The notes beneath the pieces are model-generated. The model saw only the letters and a program-made list of their open reading frames with translations. It made no database searches and was not told the origin of the DNA. A stretch of 64,000 bases of DNA from G963668185 sp963668185 (GTDB lineage: Bacteria > Chloroflexota > Dehalococcoidia > Lucifugimonadales > G963668185): contig OY764162.1 of the NCBI GenBank assembly GCA_963668185.1, forward strand, positions 744,001 through 808,000. The letters run 5' to 3'. Below, piece after piece: positions 56,900-64,000 of this stretch (position 1 is its first letter; each line of letters begins with the position of its first letter). The translations under genes and the position numbers were made by a program.

Positions 56900-59196
56900 T
56901 TCAGGGCCGCCACAATCCTTTCCACGTTGACCCGCAGCATACCGATAAACGTCTCGGCGTCACTGCCCTCTTCTCCGAGCGAGCCGGAGTAGAGACGGAC
57001 CAACTCGGCCCCGGTCTCATCCGCTATGGCCCTTGCCAAGCGCTCGCTGACCGTGGTCTCTCCAAAGATCGCGCTGACGCCAAACTCCTCGATCTCATGT
57101 ACGAGATCGGTCATCTCTTCCGCCGTCGGCTCAACATCCGTAGAAGCAGTGGCCGGGATCACTGTGCCGACAACCAGGAAGCCGTACGTCTCAGCGAAAT
57201 AGCTGAGGCTGTCGTGCGACGTTACCAGCAGCCTGCTAGCTATCGGAACCTGGTCCACCTGCTCCAGCGTCCAGGTGTGGAGACCGTCGAGTTCCGCGTT
57301 GTAGGAAGCCGCGTTGGCGCTGTAGCTGTCCGCGCCGGCGGGGTCCAGCGCCGAAAGCCGTCCGGCGATTTCCGTCACCACGGTCTGCACGCGGAGCGGA
57401 TCGAACCAGAAGTGCGGATCGAGCGGCCCGTGGTCATGCTCTTCGAAGGTCTGCGCCGCGCCGACGCCGACGAAGGCAAGGCTGCCGGGCTGTCCCATGA
57501 TAGGCCACTCCCGCTCGACTTCGCCCTCGGCGATGCTGAACTCGACGATGCGCCCGTTCGCCCTGTCCGACAGGTAGAGCAGTTCGCCTATCACGATGAA
57601 CGAAGGCGAGGTGTCGGAATCGAACGCGTCCACCAACTGCATCGACTCTTCGATTTCGCCCGTCCCGGTCTCTATGGCGTGGAGCATCCCGTCGTACGTG
57701 AGGGCGAACAGCTCCTCGCCGTGGCCGTCGAACGCGGCGGACAGCACCCTGCCCTCTACCCCCGCCGGCAGGACGCGCGTCATCTCGCCGCCCTCGGCGT
57801 CGATCAGCCACAGGCCGTCATAGACTCGCTCGCCGTCCTGGCTGTACGACGCGGAGCCGAAGAAGTGCTCCGAGTCGCCATGGCCCCAGACCGTGCCGAT
57901 GCGCGCGGCTTCGTTCATGTCCGCCGGGTTGTCGATGAATTCGTGCTCGTACTCGCCGTCGTGGCCCTCTATGAACAGCACGCCGCCCACGCAGCCGAAC
58001 GCCACGCCGTGGCTGCCGACGGCATCCCCGTGCTGTCCGGGGCATTCGCCTGCGCTCGCGTCATAGACGACCTCGCCGTCTATAGTCCATATCTCAACGC
58101 CGAGCGGCAGGCTGCTCTGCGCCGTCTCAGGGTAGTCAGGATTGGCGAAGGTGACCGCGAAGAAATCCTCTCCGAGCGGCACCACGGCGCCGTGCTGCAA
58201 CCCGGCATCCAACCAGACGGGCTCGTACTCGTTGCGCTCCTCCTCCAGATCGTGCTCCTCGAAGAGAGCCGCGCGGCCGGTGCCGTCATGGAAGATTGCG
58301 GTCCAGCCGTGGTGAACGCTAACGTGGATCGGTCGATCGTCGCTGGTGCCGACGTCAAGTCGCGATACTGCTTCCACTTCGAGGTCCATGTGGCCGTCGT
58401 GCTCTTCCAGATACACGCCGCCATCGAAGACGTGAACGCGGTCGTCTCCATCCTCCGGGCCGCGGGCAATTGCGAAGGCAAAGCGCCCGCTCGGGCTCGT
58501 GTACAGTCTGGCATTCGGCGCCGCAACATCGAGATTCAGCGAGCTAATGCCTTCCGTTGTCAGGTCAAGAACGGAAAGCGCCGCCTGCTCGCGGTCGGCG
58601 ATCAGCAGCCGGCCTGTGGGCGCGGCATGTTCTTCATCCTCCTCATGCTCATCGTGCCCTCCGACCTCTGCGAATTCGATCGGATCTATGAAGTCGCCAA
58701 GGGCGATGATCTTTGTTTCATCAGTGTTGGCGTTATGCACGAGTTCGGTCAGCCACCCGGCTTCAAGGCCCAACCCTATGGTCAGGACCAGGTCGGCGTC
58801 GGCGATCCGGGCCACGTCGCGCGCGCCCGGCTGGAACGAGTGCGGGTCGCTTCCCAGGGGCAGCAGGCTGAACACTTCAGCGCGGCCACCCGCGATGTTC
58901 TGCACCCAGTCGGCGACGAAGTTGGTAGTCGTGACGACCTGGATTACAGGCTCGGGTTCAGGAGTTGGCTCGTCGGCAACCGTTTCCGCACCAGTATCTT
59001 CATCTTCCTGTTGCGTATCGGTCTGCTGTGTCTCGGCCTCCTGGGTCGCGACGGCAGTTGCGGCGGCGGTCGCGTCAGGAGTTGGCTCGTCGTCACTGCA
59101 GGCGGCGAAGACGAACATTGCCAGCGCGCCCAGCAGAAGGAAGCAGCCAATCGCTCTGTTCCACGAACCTGGCTTGAAGGAATGTCTCAATTTCAA
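56896..59196 (-). CDS. Zinc-binding lipoprotein: AztC-like SBP with inserted AztD-like beta-propeller
   Basis: 766-residue chimera. A signal peptide ends in VFAACSDDEP (lipoprotein-like) followed by an acidic tether. Residues about 84-190 are the first part of a cluster-9 metal-binding protein (VVTTTNFVADWVQNIAGG, His119 in GSDPHSFQP) and residues about 585-766 the second (His595 in DPHFWFDP, His661 in TSHDSLSYFAE). In place of the usual short His-rich loop sit about 390 residues with AztD-like propeller sequence (GRLLIADREQAALSVLDL, LYTSPSGRFAFAIAR, ECPGQHGDAVGSHGVAFGC), rich in His and with Cys385/Cys402. The fourth ligand Asp of YxDSL is Gly738. TTG start, AGGAG 6 bp upstream. AztD is the periplasmic zinc chaperone of AztC elsewhere, so donor and acceptor are here one chain. 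Confidence 0.87.
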   Translation of the reverse strand: MKLRHSFKPGSWNRAIGCFLLLGALAMFVFAACSDDEPTPDATAAATAVATQEAETQQTDTQQEDEDTGAETVADEPTPEPEPVIQVVTTTNFVADWVQNIAGGRAEVFSLLPLGSDPHSFQPGARDVARIADADLVLTIGLGLEAGWLTELVHNANTDETKIIALGDFIDPIEFAEVGGHDEHEEDEEHAAPTGRLLIADREQAALSVLDLTTEGISSLNLDVAAPNARLYTSPSGRFAFAIARGPEDGDDRVHVFDGGVYLEEHDGHMDLEVEAVSRLDVGTSDDRPIHVSVHHGWTAIFHDGTGRAALFEEHDLEEERNEYEPVWLDAGLQHGAVVPLGEDFFAVTFANPDYPETAQSSLPLGVEIWTIDGEVVYDASAGECPGQHGDAVGSHGVAFGCVGGVLFIEGHDGEYEHEFIDNPADMNEAARIGTVWGHGDSEHFFGSASYSQDGERVYDGLWLIDAEGGEMTRVLPAGVEGRVLSAAFDGHGEELFALTYDGMLHAIETGTGEIEESMQLVDAFDSDTSPSFIVIGELLYLSDRANGRIVEFSIAEGEVEREWPIMGQPGSLAFVGVGAAQTFEEHDHGPLDPHFWFDPLRVQTVVTEIAGRLSALDPAGADSYSANAASYNAELDGLHTWTLEQVDQVPIASRLLVTSHDSLSYFAETYGFLVVGTVIPATASTDVEPTAEEMTDLVHEIEEFGVSAIFGETTVSERLARAIADETGAELVRLYSGSLGEEGSDAETFIGMLRVNVERIVAALK

Positions 59197-59214
59197 ATTC
59201 TCCTAAGTATCAGT

Positions 59215-59229
59215 TGAGAAGGCTTCTCA
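59215..59229. promoter_or_regulatory. Perfect 7-1-7 palindrome, candidate Zur/Fur operator 1
   Basis: TGAGAAG-G-CTTCTCA, the 7-1-7 layout of Fur-family operators, 18 bp before the start codon of the AztC/AztD-like gene and just upstream of its ribosome binding site. Confidence 0.55.
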
Positions 59230-59353
59230 GTTGATGATTCACTTTTCTCGACATTGACCTGGTCCAGTGAACTCGCTAACGTCTGATCCGCCAGCCGCCG
59301 CCTTCCGGCGACAGGGCGCCCTCGGCTCGAAGCCCGTGCCTGCGGCACTTAAA

Positions 59354-59368
59354 TGAGAGTGAATCTCA
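59354..59368. promoter_or_regulatory. 7-1-7 palindrome, candidate Zur/Fur operator 2
   Basis: TGAGAGT-G-AATCTCA, matching at six of seven pairs and sharing the TGAGA half-site with operator 1; 158 bp upstream of the zinc operon. Confidence 0.5.
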
Positions 59369-59461
59369 CTTCGGCCCGATGCCTGTTAAAGTCTGGATGT
59401 TGAGTGACGGTAGGCTAAAGAATAAACTCCCGCGTGTCAATGGATGGGGATGGCGCGGGTC

Positions 59462-59504
59462 CCGTTTCGTTAATGGTTCGACAGGCTCACCACGAACGAA
59501 ACGG
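59462..59504. repeat. Dispersed repeat with inverted CCGTTTCGT ends
   Basis: 43-bp near-palindromic copy: CCGTTTCGTT, then GGTTCGACAGGCTCACC, then CGAACGAAACGG. Ends 5 bp before the SulP start. Confidence 0.8.
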
Positions 59505-59509
59505 AGCCA

Positions 59510-61252
59510 TTGGCGCGAGTTTACACGTCCCCGGTTTGTGAGTTGAATCTGAACAGGAACGCTTTGCCAGGCTTCACGAGCGCGGTATCCCGCCTTGTCC
59601 CCTCCGGCTTCAGCTACGACATTCAGACCTTTCGCGGAGACGTCTTCGGAGGCGTAACGGCCGCGGTGGTCGGATTGCCGGTGGCGCTCGCCTTCGGCGT
59701 GGCGTCCGGCCTGGGAGCGGTCGCCGGCCTGTACGGGGCGATAGCCGTCGGGTTCTTCGCTGCGGTGTTCGGCGGGACCAAGTCCCAGATTTCCGGCCCT
59801 ACCGGCCCCATGGCGGTGGCCATGGCGGTGATCGTGACCATCCACGCCGAGAGCCTCCAGGAGGCGTTCACGATCGTCGTGATGGCCGGCCTGATCCAGA
59901 TACTGCTCGGAGCGCTGAGGATAGGCCGCTTTGTGAGCTACACCCCGTACTCGGTGATCTCGGGGTTCATGTCCGGAATCGGCATTATCATCATCCTGTT
60001 GCAGACCCTTCCGTTCATGGGCGCCGAGTCGGTTTCCGGCGGGCCGGTCGGCGCGATACAGGCATGGCCTGACGCATTCAGCAACATCAACATGAGCGCG
60101 CTCGCCATCGCATCCGTGACGCTGGTGGTGGGCGCGGCGTGGCCCGTGCGCTTCAACAGGTTCCTGCCGTCAACCCTGGCCGCGCTTATAGCCGGCACCA
60201 TGCTCGGAGTGCTCTGGCTGACGGAGTCGGCGGTCATCGGCGAAGTCCCGACCGGCCTGCCGGGCCTCCAGGTCCCGGACTTCTCGCCGGGGGTGCTGGC
60301 CGGCGCGGTGCAGCCCGCGCTGATCATCGCGCTCCTGGGATCGATCGACAGCCTGCTCACGTCGCTCATAGCGGACTCGATGACCCGCACCACGCACAAG
60401 CCGGACCGTGAACTGGTGGGACAGGGCATCGGTAATACGATGGCGGGCCTGTTCGGAGGACTGCCGGGCGCGGGCGCCACGCTGGGGACGGTGGTGAACA
60501 TCCGAGCGGGCGGGCGGACACAGATATCGGGCGTCATCCGGGCGGGGATTCTCCTGGCGATCGTCCTAGGGGCCGGCAGGTTCGTCGAGGAGATCCCGCA
60601 CGCGGCGCTCGCCGGCATACTGATGAAGGTTGGGTGGGACATCATCGACTGGCGCTTCCTTACCCGGATCCACCGCGTCCAGCGCGCGCACCTGCTGGTC
60701 ATGGCGATTACGTTCCTGCTCACGGTCTTCCTGGACCTAGTCACCGCCGTGGCGATTGGGCTTATCGCCGCGGGCATGGCCAGCGCGCGGCAACTGGAGC
60801 GCTTCGAGCTGGACAGCGTGGTGTCTGTGCCTCTGCTGGACAGAACATTTCTTTCAAGCAGCGAGGGCGACGCCCCAGGCGATGACCTGGATGACGATGA
60901 GGATGAGGCCGCGTTTTCGGCTCGCGTTGGCCTCGTGGCGCTCAGGGGTACGTTTACAGTGGCATCATCCAGGAAGTTGATCAACACGATCAGCGAGGAC
61001 ATCCGGGACCACGAGGTGGTCATCCTGGACTTTACGGACACAGTGTACATGGACGACAGCGCGGCTCTCGTGGTGGAGCAGTTGGTGGACGCCGCGGTCG
61101 CGGAAGACACCGAGTGCATCGTAATGGGGCTGGAAGGCCCGCCGGCGGACACGCTACGCGGGCTGAACGCCCTGCAGCGCGTGCCGGAAGACCAGTACGC
61201 GGCCACCCTGGACGAAGCGAGAGAGCTCGCCTGGAGGCTGCTCAAGACGTAG
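59510..61252 (+). CDS. SulP/SLC26-family anion permease with STAS domain
   Basis: Membrane transporter for sulfate, bicarbonate or similar anions. About ten to twelve hydrophobic segments begin at GGVTAAVVGLPVALAFGVAS; family sequence includes GPTGPMAVAMAVIV, ELVGQGIGNTMAGLFGGLPG and the region GATLGTVVNIRAGGRTQISG. A C-terminal cytoplasmic STAS domain (residues about 470-575) has VVILDFTDTVYMDDSAALVV, with the Ser-containing DDSA motif. TTG at 59510 is the longest start, and a later start is possible. 580 residues. 24 bp before the flavoprotein gene. Confidence 0.92.
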   Translation: MARVYTSPVCELNLNRNALPGFTSAVSRLVPSGFSYDIQTFRGDVFGGVTAAVVGLPVALAFGVASGLGAVAGLYGAIAVGFFAAVFGGTKSQISGPTGPMAVAMAVIVTIHAESLQEAFTIVVMAGLIQILLGALRIGRFVSYTPYSVISGFMSGIGIIIILLQTLPFMGAESVSGGPVGAIQAWPDAFSNINMSALAIASVTLVVGAAWPVRFNRFLPSTLAALIAGTMLGVLWLTESAVIGEVPTGLPGLQVPDFSPGVLAGAVQPALIIALLGSIDSLLTSLIADSMTRTTHKPDRELVGQGIGNTMAGLFGGLPGAGATLGTVVNIRAGGRTQISGVIRAGILLAIVLGAGRFVEEIPHAALAGILMKVGWDIIDWRFLTRIHRVQRAHLLVMAITFLLTVFLDLVTAVAIGLIAAGMASARQLERFELDSVVSVPLLDRTFLSSSEGDAPGDDLDDDEDEAAFSARVGLVALRGTFTVASSRKLINTISEDIRDHEVVILDFTDTVYMDDSAALVVEQLVDAAVAEDTECIVMGLEGPPADTLRGLNALQRVPEDQYAATLDEARELAWRLLKT

Positions 61253-61276
61253 GAAGCGAAGCCGGCGGGAGCGGAG

Positions 61277-62665
61277 ATGCCAACGAGCGGCAGGACAAGG
61301 GAGCCAAGGCGCATAGCCATAGTGGGCGGAGGAATCTCCGGGCTGGCTGCCGCGTGGGGCCTGCATCACCACCCCGACCGGTTCGACTTCAGGCTGTACG
61401 AGGCCCAAGGCCGGGTAGGCGGGAACGCGGTCACGGTCGATATGCCGCAGGACGACGGCACTTCGATTCCGTTCGACGTATCGGTGACGGCGCTCATTCC
61501 GTCCGTCTATGAACATATCGTCTTGCTGATGAGGCGGTTCGGCATCCCAGTGCTCGATACGAAGTTCAGCTACAGCGTCAAGTACGGAGAACAGGTCTAT
61601 GCGCACGACTTCGACTCCGAGATGCGAAGCCGGCTTCAACCGGACATCGAGAAGTTTCAGCGCGTCCTCAGGCGCCTAGAGTGGTTCGGCCCCCTCACGC
61701 GCTCCAGATCGAAGCTCTTGAACGCCCTCAACCCGTTCAACTACGTGAGCATGGGCACGGTCCTCAACGCGGCTGGCGTATCCGAAGAGTTTCGGTACAA
61801 GATACTGAAGCCCATGTTCGTCAACTTCGTGCTGGCCACAAGCGTCTTCAGTCTGCCTGCGTCCCTCTTCTCCAGGTACTTGGAGTTTTTCGACATCGAG
61901 AGGGCCACGACCATGCAGACGTGGGACCAGGGCACGCGGCGGATCTACGAGAACCTGACCGCCAACTTCCGGGACAGCATCTACCTCAACCGCCCGGTCC
62001 GACGGGTCTTCCGGCGAGAGTCTGACGTCGTAATCGAGGACGCGAACGGAGGGCGGGAAACGTTCGACGACGTGGTGTTCGCATGCAACGCGAACCGGAC
62101 GCTGGACATTCTCGACAAACCCACGTTCCTGGAGAGATTCGTCCTTTCGTCGATCCGTTACGAAAGCGATCTGCACGACCAGGCGGTCGTCCACTCAGAC
62201 CGGACTGTCCTGCCGGACGATGACGTTCAGGCTCTGACAGCCAGGAGCAATCACATCGAACAGTACGGCGACAGGCCGGACAACTATGAGATCACTTACA
62301 TCATGCACAACCAGCAGCCCTGGGCGGGGAAGTCTGACAAGCCATGCCTGGTCACCTATAACCCCAGGAACCCAATCGATGAGAAAAAGGTCATTGGAAG
62401 ATACCGGTTCCAGCACGTAGTCCATGACGTGCGGCAGGTCGCCTTGCTGATGCACCTGTTCCGGTTCATCCAGGGCAAGAGGCGCACCTGGCACTGCGGG
62501 GCGCACACGCTGGTCAACAGCCAGGAGACTTGCTTCCTGAGCGGGCTGGCCGCCGCCACGCAGATCGGCGCGGACTATCCCTTCGACGACCCCGCGGCGA
62601 GGCGGACGTTCAACTACTACGGCGGCATCATGCACGGCTGGCGCTTCAAGAAGGCGAAGGGCTGA
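61277..62665 (+). CDS. FAD/NAD(P)-binding flavoprotein of the COG2907 type
   Basis: Amine-oxidase-fold flavoprotein. The dinucleotide-binding motif is RIAIVGGGISGLAAAWGL, followed by the conserved RLYEAQGRVGGNAVTVD and FDVSVTALIPSVYEHIVLLM. Later GTVLNAAGVSEEFRYKILKP and the closing NYYGGIMHGWRFK resemble predicted NAD/FAD-binding proteins (COG2907), which often sit near fatty-acid-modifying enzymes. 462 residues. ATG at 61277, with GGGAGCGGAG upstream. Probably co-transcribed with the SulP gene. Reaction unknown. Confidence 0.85.
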   Translation: MPTSGRTREPRRIAIVGGGISGLAAAWGLHHHPDRFDFRLYEAQGRVGGNAVTVDMPQDDGTSIPFDVSVTALIPSVYEHIVLLMRRFGIPVLDTKFSYSVKYGEQVYAHDFDSEMRSRLQPDIEKFQRVLRRLEWFGPLTRSRSKLLNALNPFNYVSMGTVLNAAGVSEEFRYKILKPMFVNFVLATSVFSLPASLFSRYLEFFDIERATTMQTWDQGTRRIYENLTANFRDSIYLNRPVRRVFRRESDVVIEDANGGRETFDDVVFACNANRTLDILDKPTFLERFVLSSIRYESDLHDQAVVHSDRTVLPDDDVQALTARSNHIEQYGDRPDNYEITYIMHNQQPWAGKSDKPCLVTYNPRNPIDEKKVIGRYRFQHVVHDVRQVALLMHLFRFIQGKRRTWHCGAHTLVNSQETCFLSGLAAATQIGADYPFDDPAARRTFNYYGGIMHGWRFKKAKG

Positions 62666-62687
62666 AGGCAACTCATGGTTCGACAGG

Positions 62688-62769
62688 CCCTTCGACAAGC
62701 TCAGGGCGAACGGGTTAGACGGGCTGGCCCCTTCGACAAGCTCAGGGCGAACGGGTTAGACGGGCTGGC
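62688..62769. repeat. Exact 41-bp tandem duplication containing the dispersed repeat
   Basis: Two identical 41-bp units (62688-62728, 62729-62769), each with CCCTTCGACAAGCTCAGGGC followed by GGTTAGACGGGCTGGC. A truncated GGTTCGACAGG precedes them. They lie in the 231-bp gap before the GPP34-P450 gene. Confidence 0.9.
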
Positions 62770-62896
62770 CGCGAACTGAACGAAAGCTCACGAGTGCGTT
62801 GCTTGTTCTTCACGTTGCGGCGCAGTTATACTTGATTTTATGAGTTCGTGCTTGGCGGCATGAAGGCAAGGAGTTGGCGCCGGGAGACCTGAACCG

Positions 62897-64000
62897 ATGA
62901 CCACTACCGCAGACCGCGTCGCAACCCAGGAGCTAAGCCTGCTTGGGGAACTCATTCTGACTCTTCTCAACGAGGAGAGCGGATACTTTCACCAGGTGCC
63001 CGGCTGGGACTTGAACTGCGCCGTCGCGGGCGGAGTCATCGCGGAACTCTCGCTCCAGTCCCGCATAGACACGGACATGGAGTCCCTGTTCCTCGTGGAC
63101 CGGACGCCCACGGGCGATCCACGGCTTGACCCCATACTGCACCAGATCGCGGAAGAGCCGGTGAGGCGCAACGCGCAGTACTGGATCGAGCGGCTGGCCC
63201 CCCAGGCGGAGAACATAATCGACCTGACGCTGGACCACCTGGTCAGCGTCAAAATCCTGGAACACCACGACGGCGATTTCTGGACGGTCTCGCGTAGCGC
63301 GGCGCAGGCGGACTCGCGCAACGGCGCGCAGGGAGGCGCGGGAGCGGATTTCGTCAAGACGCGAATCAGCAGGGCCATATTCGAGAACGAGATCCCCGAC
63401 CCGAGGGACATCGTCATCATCAGCCTCATCAACACGTGCGACGTGTTCCGGTTCATGTTCCAGTTGGACGAGGCCGCGGAGAAGCGCATCGAAGCAATCT
63501 GCCGGATGGACTTGATCGCCCGTTCGATTGCGAGCGCGGTCTCGGAGAACATCGCCGCCCCGCTGCTACGGCATTCGGCCCTGACGAAGACGATACCCAG
63601 GGCGTCGCTGAGGAAGGCGCTGTTCAGTCCGCACCTGCGCAGCGGGAACATTCCCGCCCTGTTCGCGGACCTCGCGAAGGAGTACGGCCCCGTCTTCGAA
63701 CTCAAGCCTCCGTTCGTCAAGCCGATGATTTTCGTCGCCGGGCCGGAGACCAACCGCTGGGTGCACCGCCGGGGGCGCATGTACCTGAGGGCGAAGGACT
63801 ACTTCTCGGACTTCGAGAAGGTGTACGGCGCGTCGGGAGTACTGCCGTCGCTCGACGGCGCGGAGCACTTCCGGCTGCGCAAGTCCCTGTCTCCGGGGTA
63901 CTCTCGCGGCAGGCTGATGAGCCGGCTGGAAGATCTCTACGGCTTCGCGCGGAGCTACATGTCGGGCTGGTCCGAAGGGGACACGTACACCGCGACGCCA
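62897..64000 (+). CDS. GPP34-cytochrome P450 fusion protein (3' end beyond the window)
   Basis: Open to the window edge (368 codons). Residues about 12-225 match a GPP34 (Golgi phosphoprotein 3-like) domain: LSLLGELILTLLNEESGYFH, the hydrophobic CAVAGGVIAELSLQSRID, LVDRTPTGDPRLDPILHQIA and PDPRDIVIISLINTCDVFRF. From about residue 252 a cytochrome P450 starts: FADLAKEYGPVFELKPPF, FVAGPETNRWVHRRGRMYLR and the helix-C site AEHFRLRKSLSPGYSRGRL (His324, Arg328). The heme cysteine lies beyond the window. ATG at 62897, weak ribosome binding site. GPP34 binds phosphoinositide-type or other membrane lipids, so it may place the P450 at the membrane (inference). Confidence 0.8.
   Translation, partial: MTTTADRVATQELSLLGELILTLLNEESGYFHQVPGWDLNCAVAGGVIAELSLQSRIDTDMESLFLVDRTPTGDPRLDPILHQIAEEPVRRNAQYWIERLAPQAENIIDLTLDHLVSVKILEHHDGDFWTVSRSAAQADSRNGAQGGAGADFVKTRISRAIFENEIPDPRDIVIISLINTCDVFRFMFQLDEAAEKRIEAICRMDLIARSIASAVSENIAAPLLRHSALTKTIPRASLRKALFSPHLRSGNIPALFADLAKEYGPVFELKPPFVKPMIFVAGPETNRWVHRRGRMYLRAKDYFSDFEKVYGASGVLPSLDGAEHFRLRKSLSPGYSRGRLMSRLEDLYGFARSYMSGWSEGDTYTATP

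Larger units (their letters stand above)
59197..59509. other. Regulatory region upstream of the zinc operon
   Basis: 313 bp without a gene. It holds two Fur/Zur-type palindromes (59215-59229 and 59354-59368) and a near-palindromic dispersed repeat (59462-59504) next to the SulP gene. Confidence 0.7.

Noticed and set aside
62674..62769. CRISPR-like or origin iterons in the tandem 41-bp repeat
   Set aside because: Only two identical units with no spacers, and the unit contains a dispersed intergenic repeat seen across the window.

Overview
The window is a GC-rich chromosomal segment with 52 protein-coding genes, one tRNA-Lys(UUU) and one tmRNA (ssrA). Gene content, frequent GTG/TTG starts, many dispersed GC-rich repeats, paired liv- and dpp-type ABC uptake operons, a fused CydDC-like exporter and three tandem homocysteine-methyltransferase-like genes suggest a heterotrophic Chloroflexota bacterium of the Dehalococcoidia/SAR202 kind. 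That assignment is inference from gene content; no rRNA or marker phylogeny is available here.

Layout. 0-6.5 kb: TlpA-like thioredoxin, class V aminotransferase, Fur-family regulator, RluD, LspA, MATE exporter, ComF. 6.6-13.8 kb: acetamidase/formamidase, FabI, a DapA-family aldolase, a SIMPL-domain protein, an anti-sigma/ECF sigma pair, signal peptidase I, tRNA-Lys and a membrane protein. 13.9-16.1 kb: two copies of a short non-autonomous element with 13-bp terminal inverted repeats and 8-bp target duplications, around a sulfurtransferase and a methyltransferase. 16.2-21.6 kb: complete livJHMGF-type operon. 21.6-27.1 kb: MMPL transporter, MpaB/Lcp-like oxygenase, S9 peptidase. 27.1-31.7 kb: a repeat-invaded unknown gene and three tandem homocysteine S-methyltransferase-like paralogues. 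31.7-37.2 kb: peptide ABC operon (binding protein, two permeases, one ATPase). Its likely second ATPase lies at 46.65 kb, behind an SbcD/YhaO-YhaN-like nuclease pair. 37.3-42.1 kb: CDF metal exporter, then a GLUG-repeat surface protein bracketed by two copies of a small membrane-protein gene. 47.7-54.9 kb: tmRNA, amidohydrolase, fused CydDC-like transporter, histidine decarboxylase-like enzyme plus ACT protein. 55.3-59.2 kb: zinc ABC operon. 59.5-64 kb: SulP transporter, COG2907 flavoprotein, and a truncated GPP34-cytochrome P450 fusion running off the window.

Most notable points. (1) The zinc-binding protein of the 55.3-59.2 kb operon appears to be an AztC-type solute-binding protein with a complete AztD-like beta-propeller inserted into its His-rich loop; two 7-1-7 palindromes of the Fur/Zur type lie upstream. 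(2) The last gene joins a GPP34 domain to a cytochrome P450. (3) A 22-bp palindrome recurs about a dozen times, including in-frame inside a coding gene in two reading frames and at the 3' end of another. (4) The tandem methyltransferase-like genes all lack one of the three zinc cysteines of their family. (5) A 213-bp region with a 26-bp terminal stem and several internal hairpins lies between convergent operons.

Calls rest on reading motifs and family resemblance by eye; no database search was possible.
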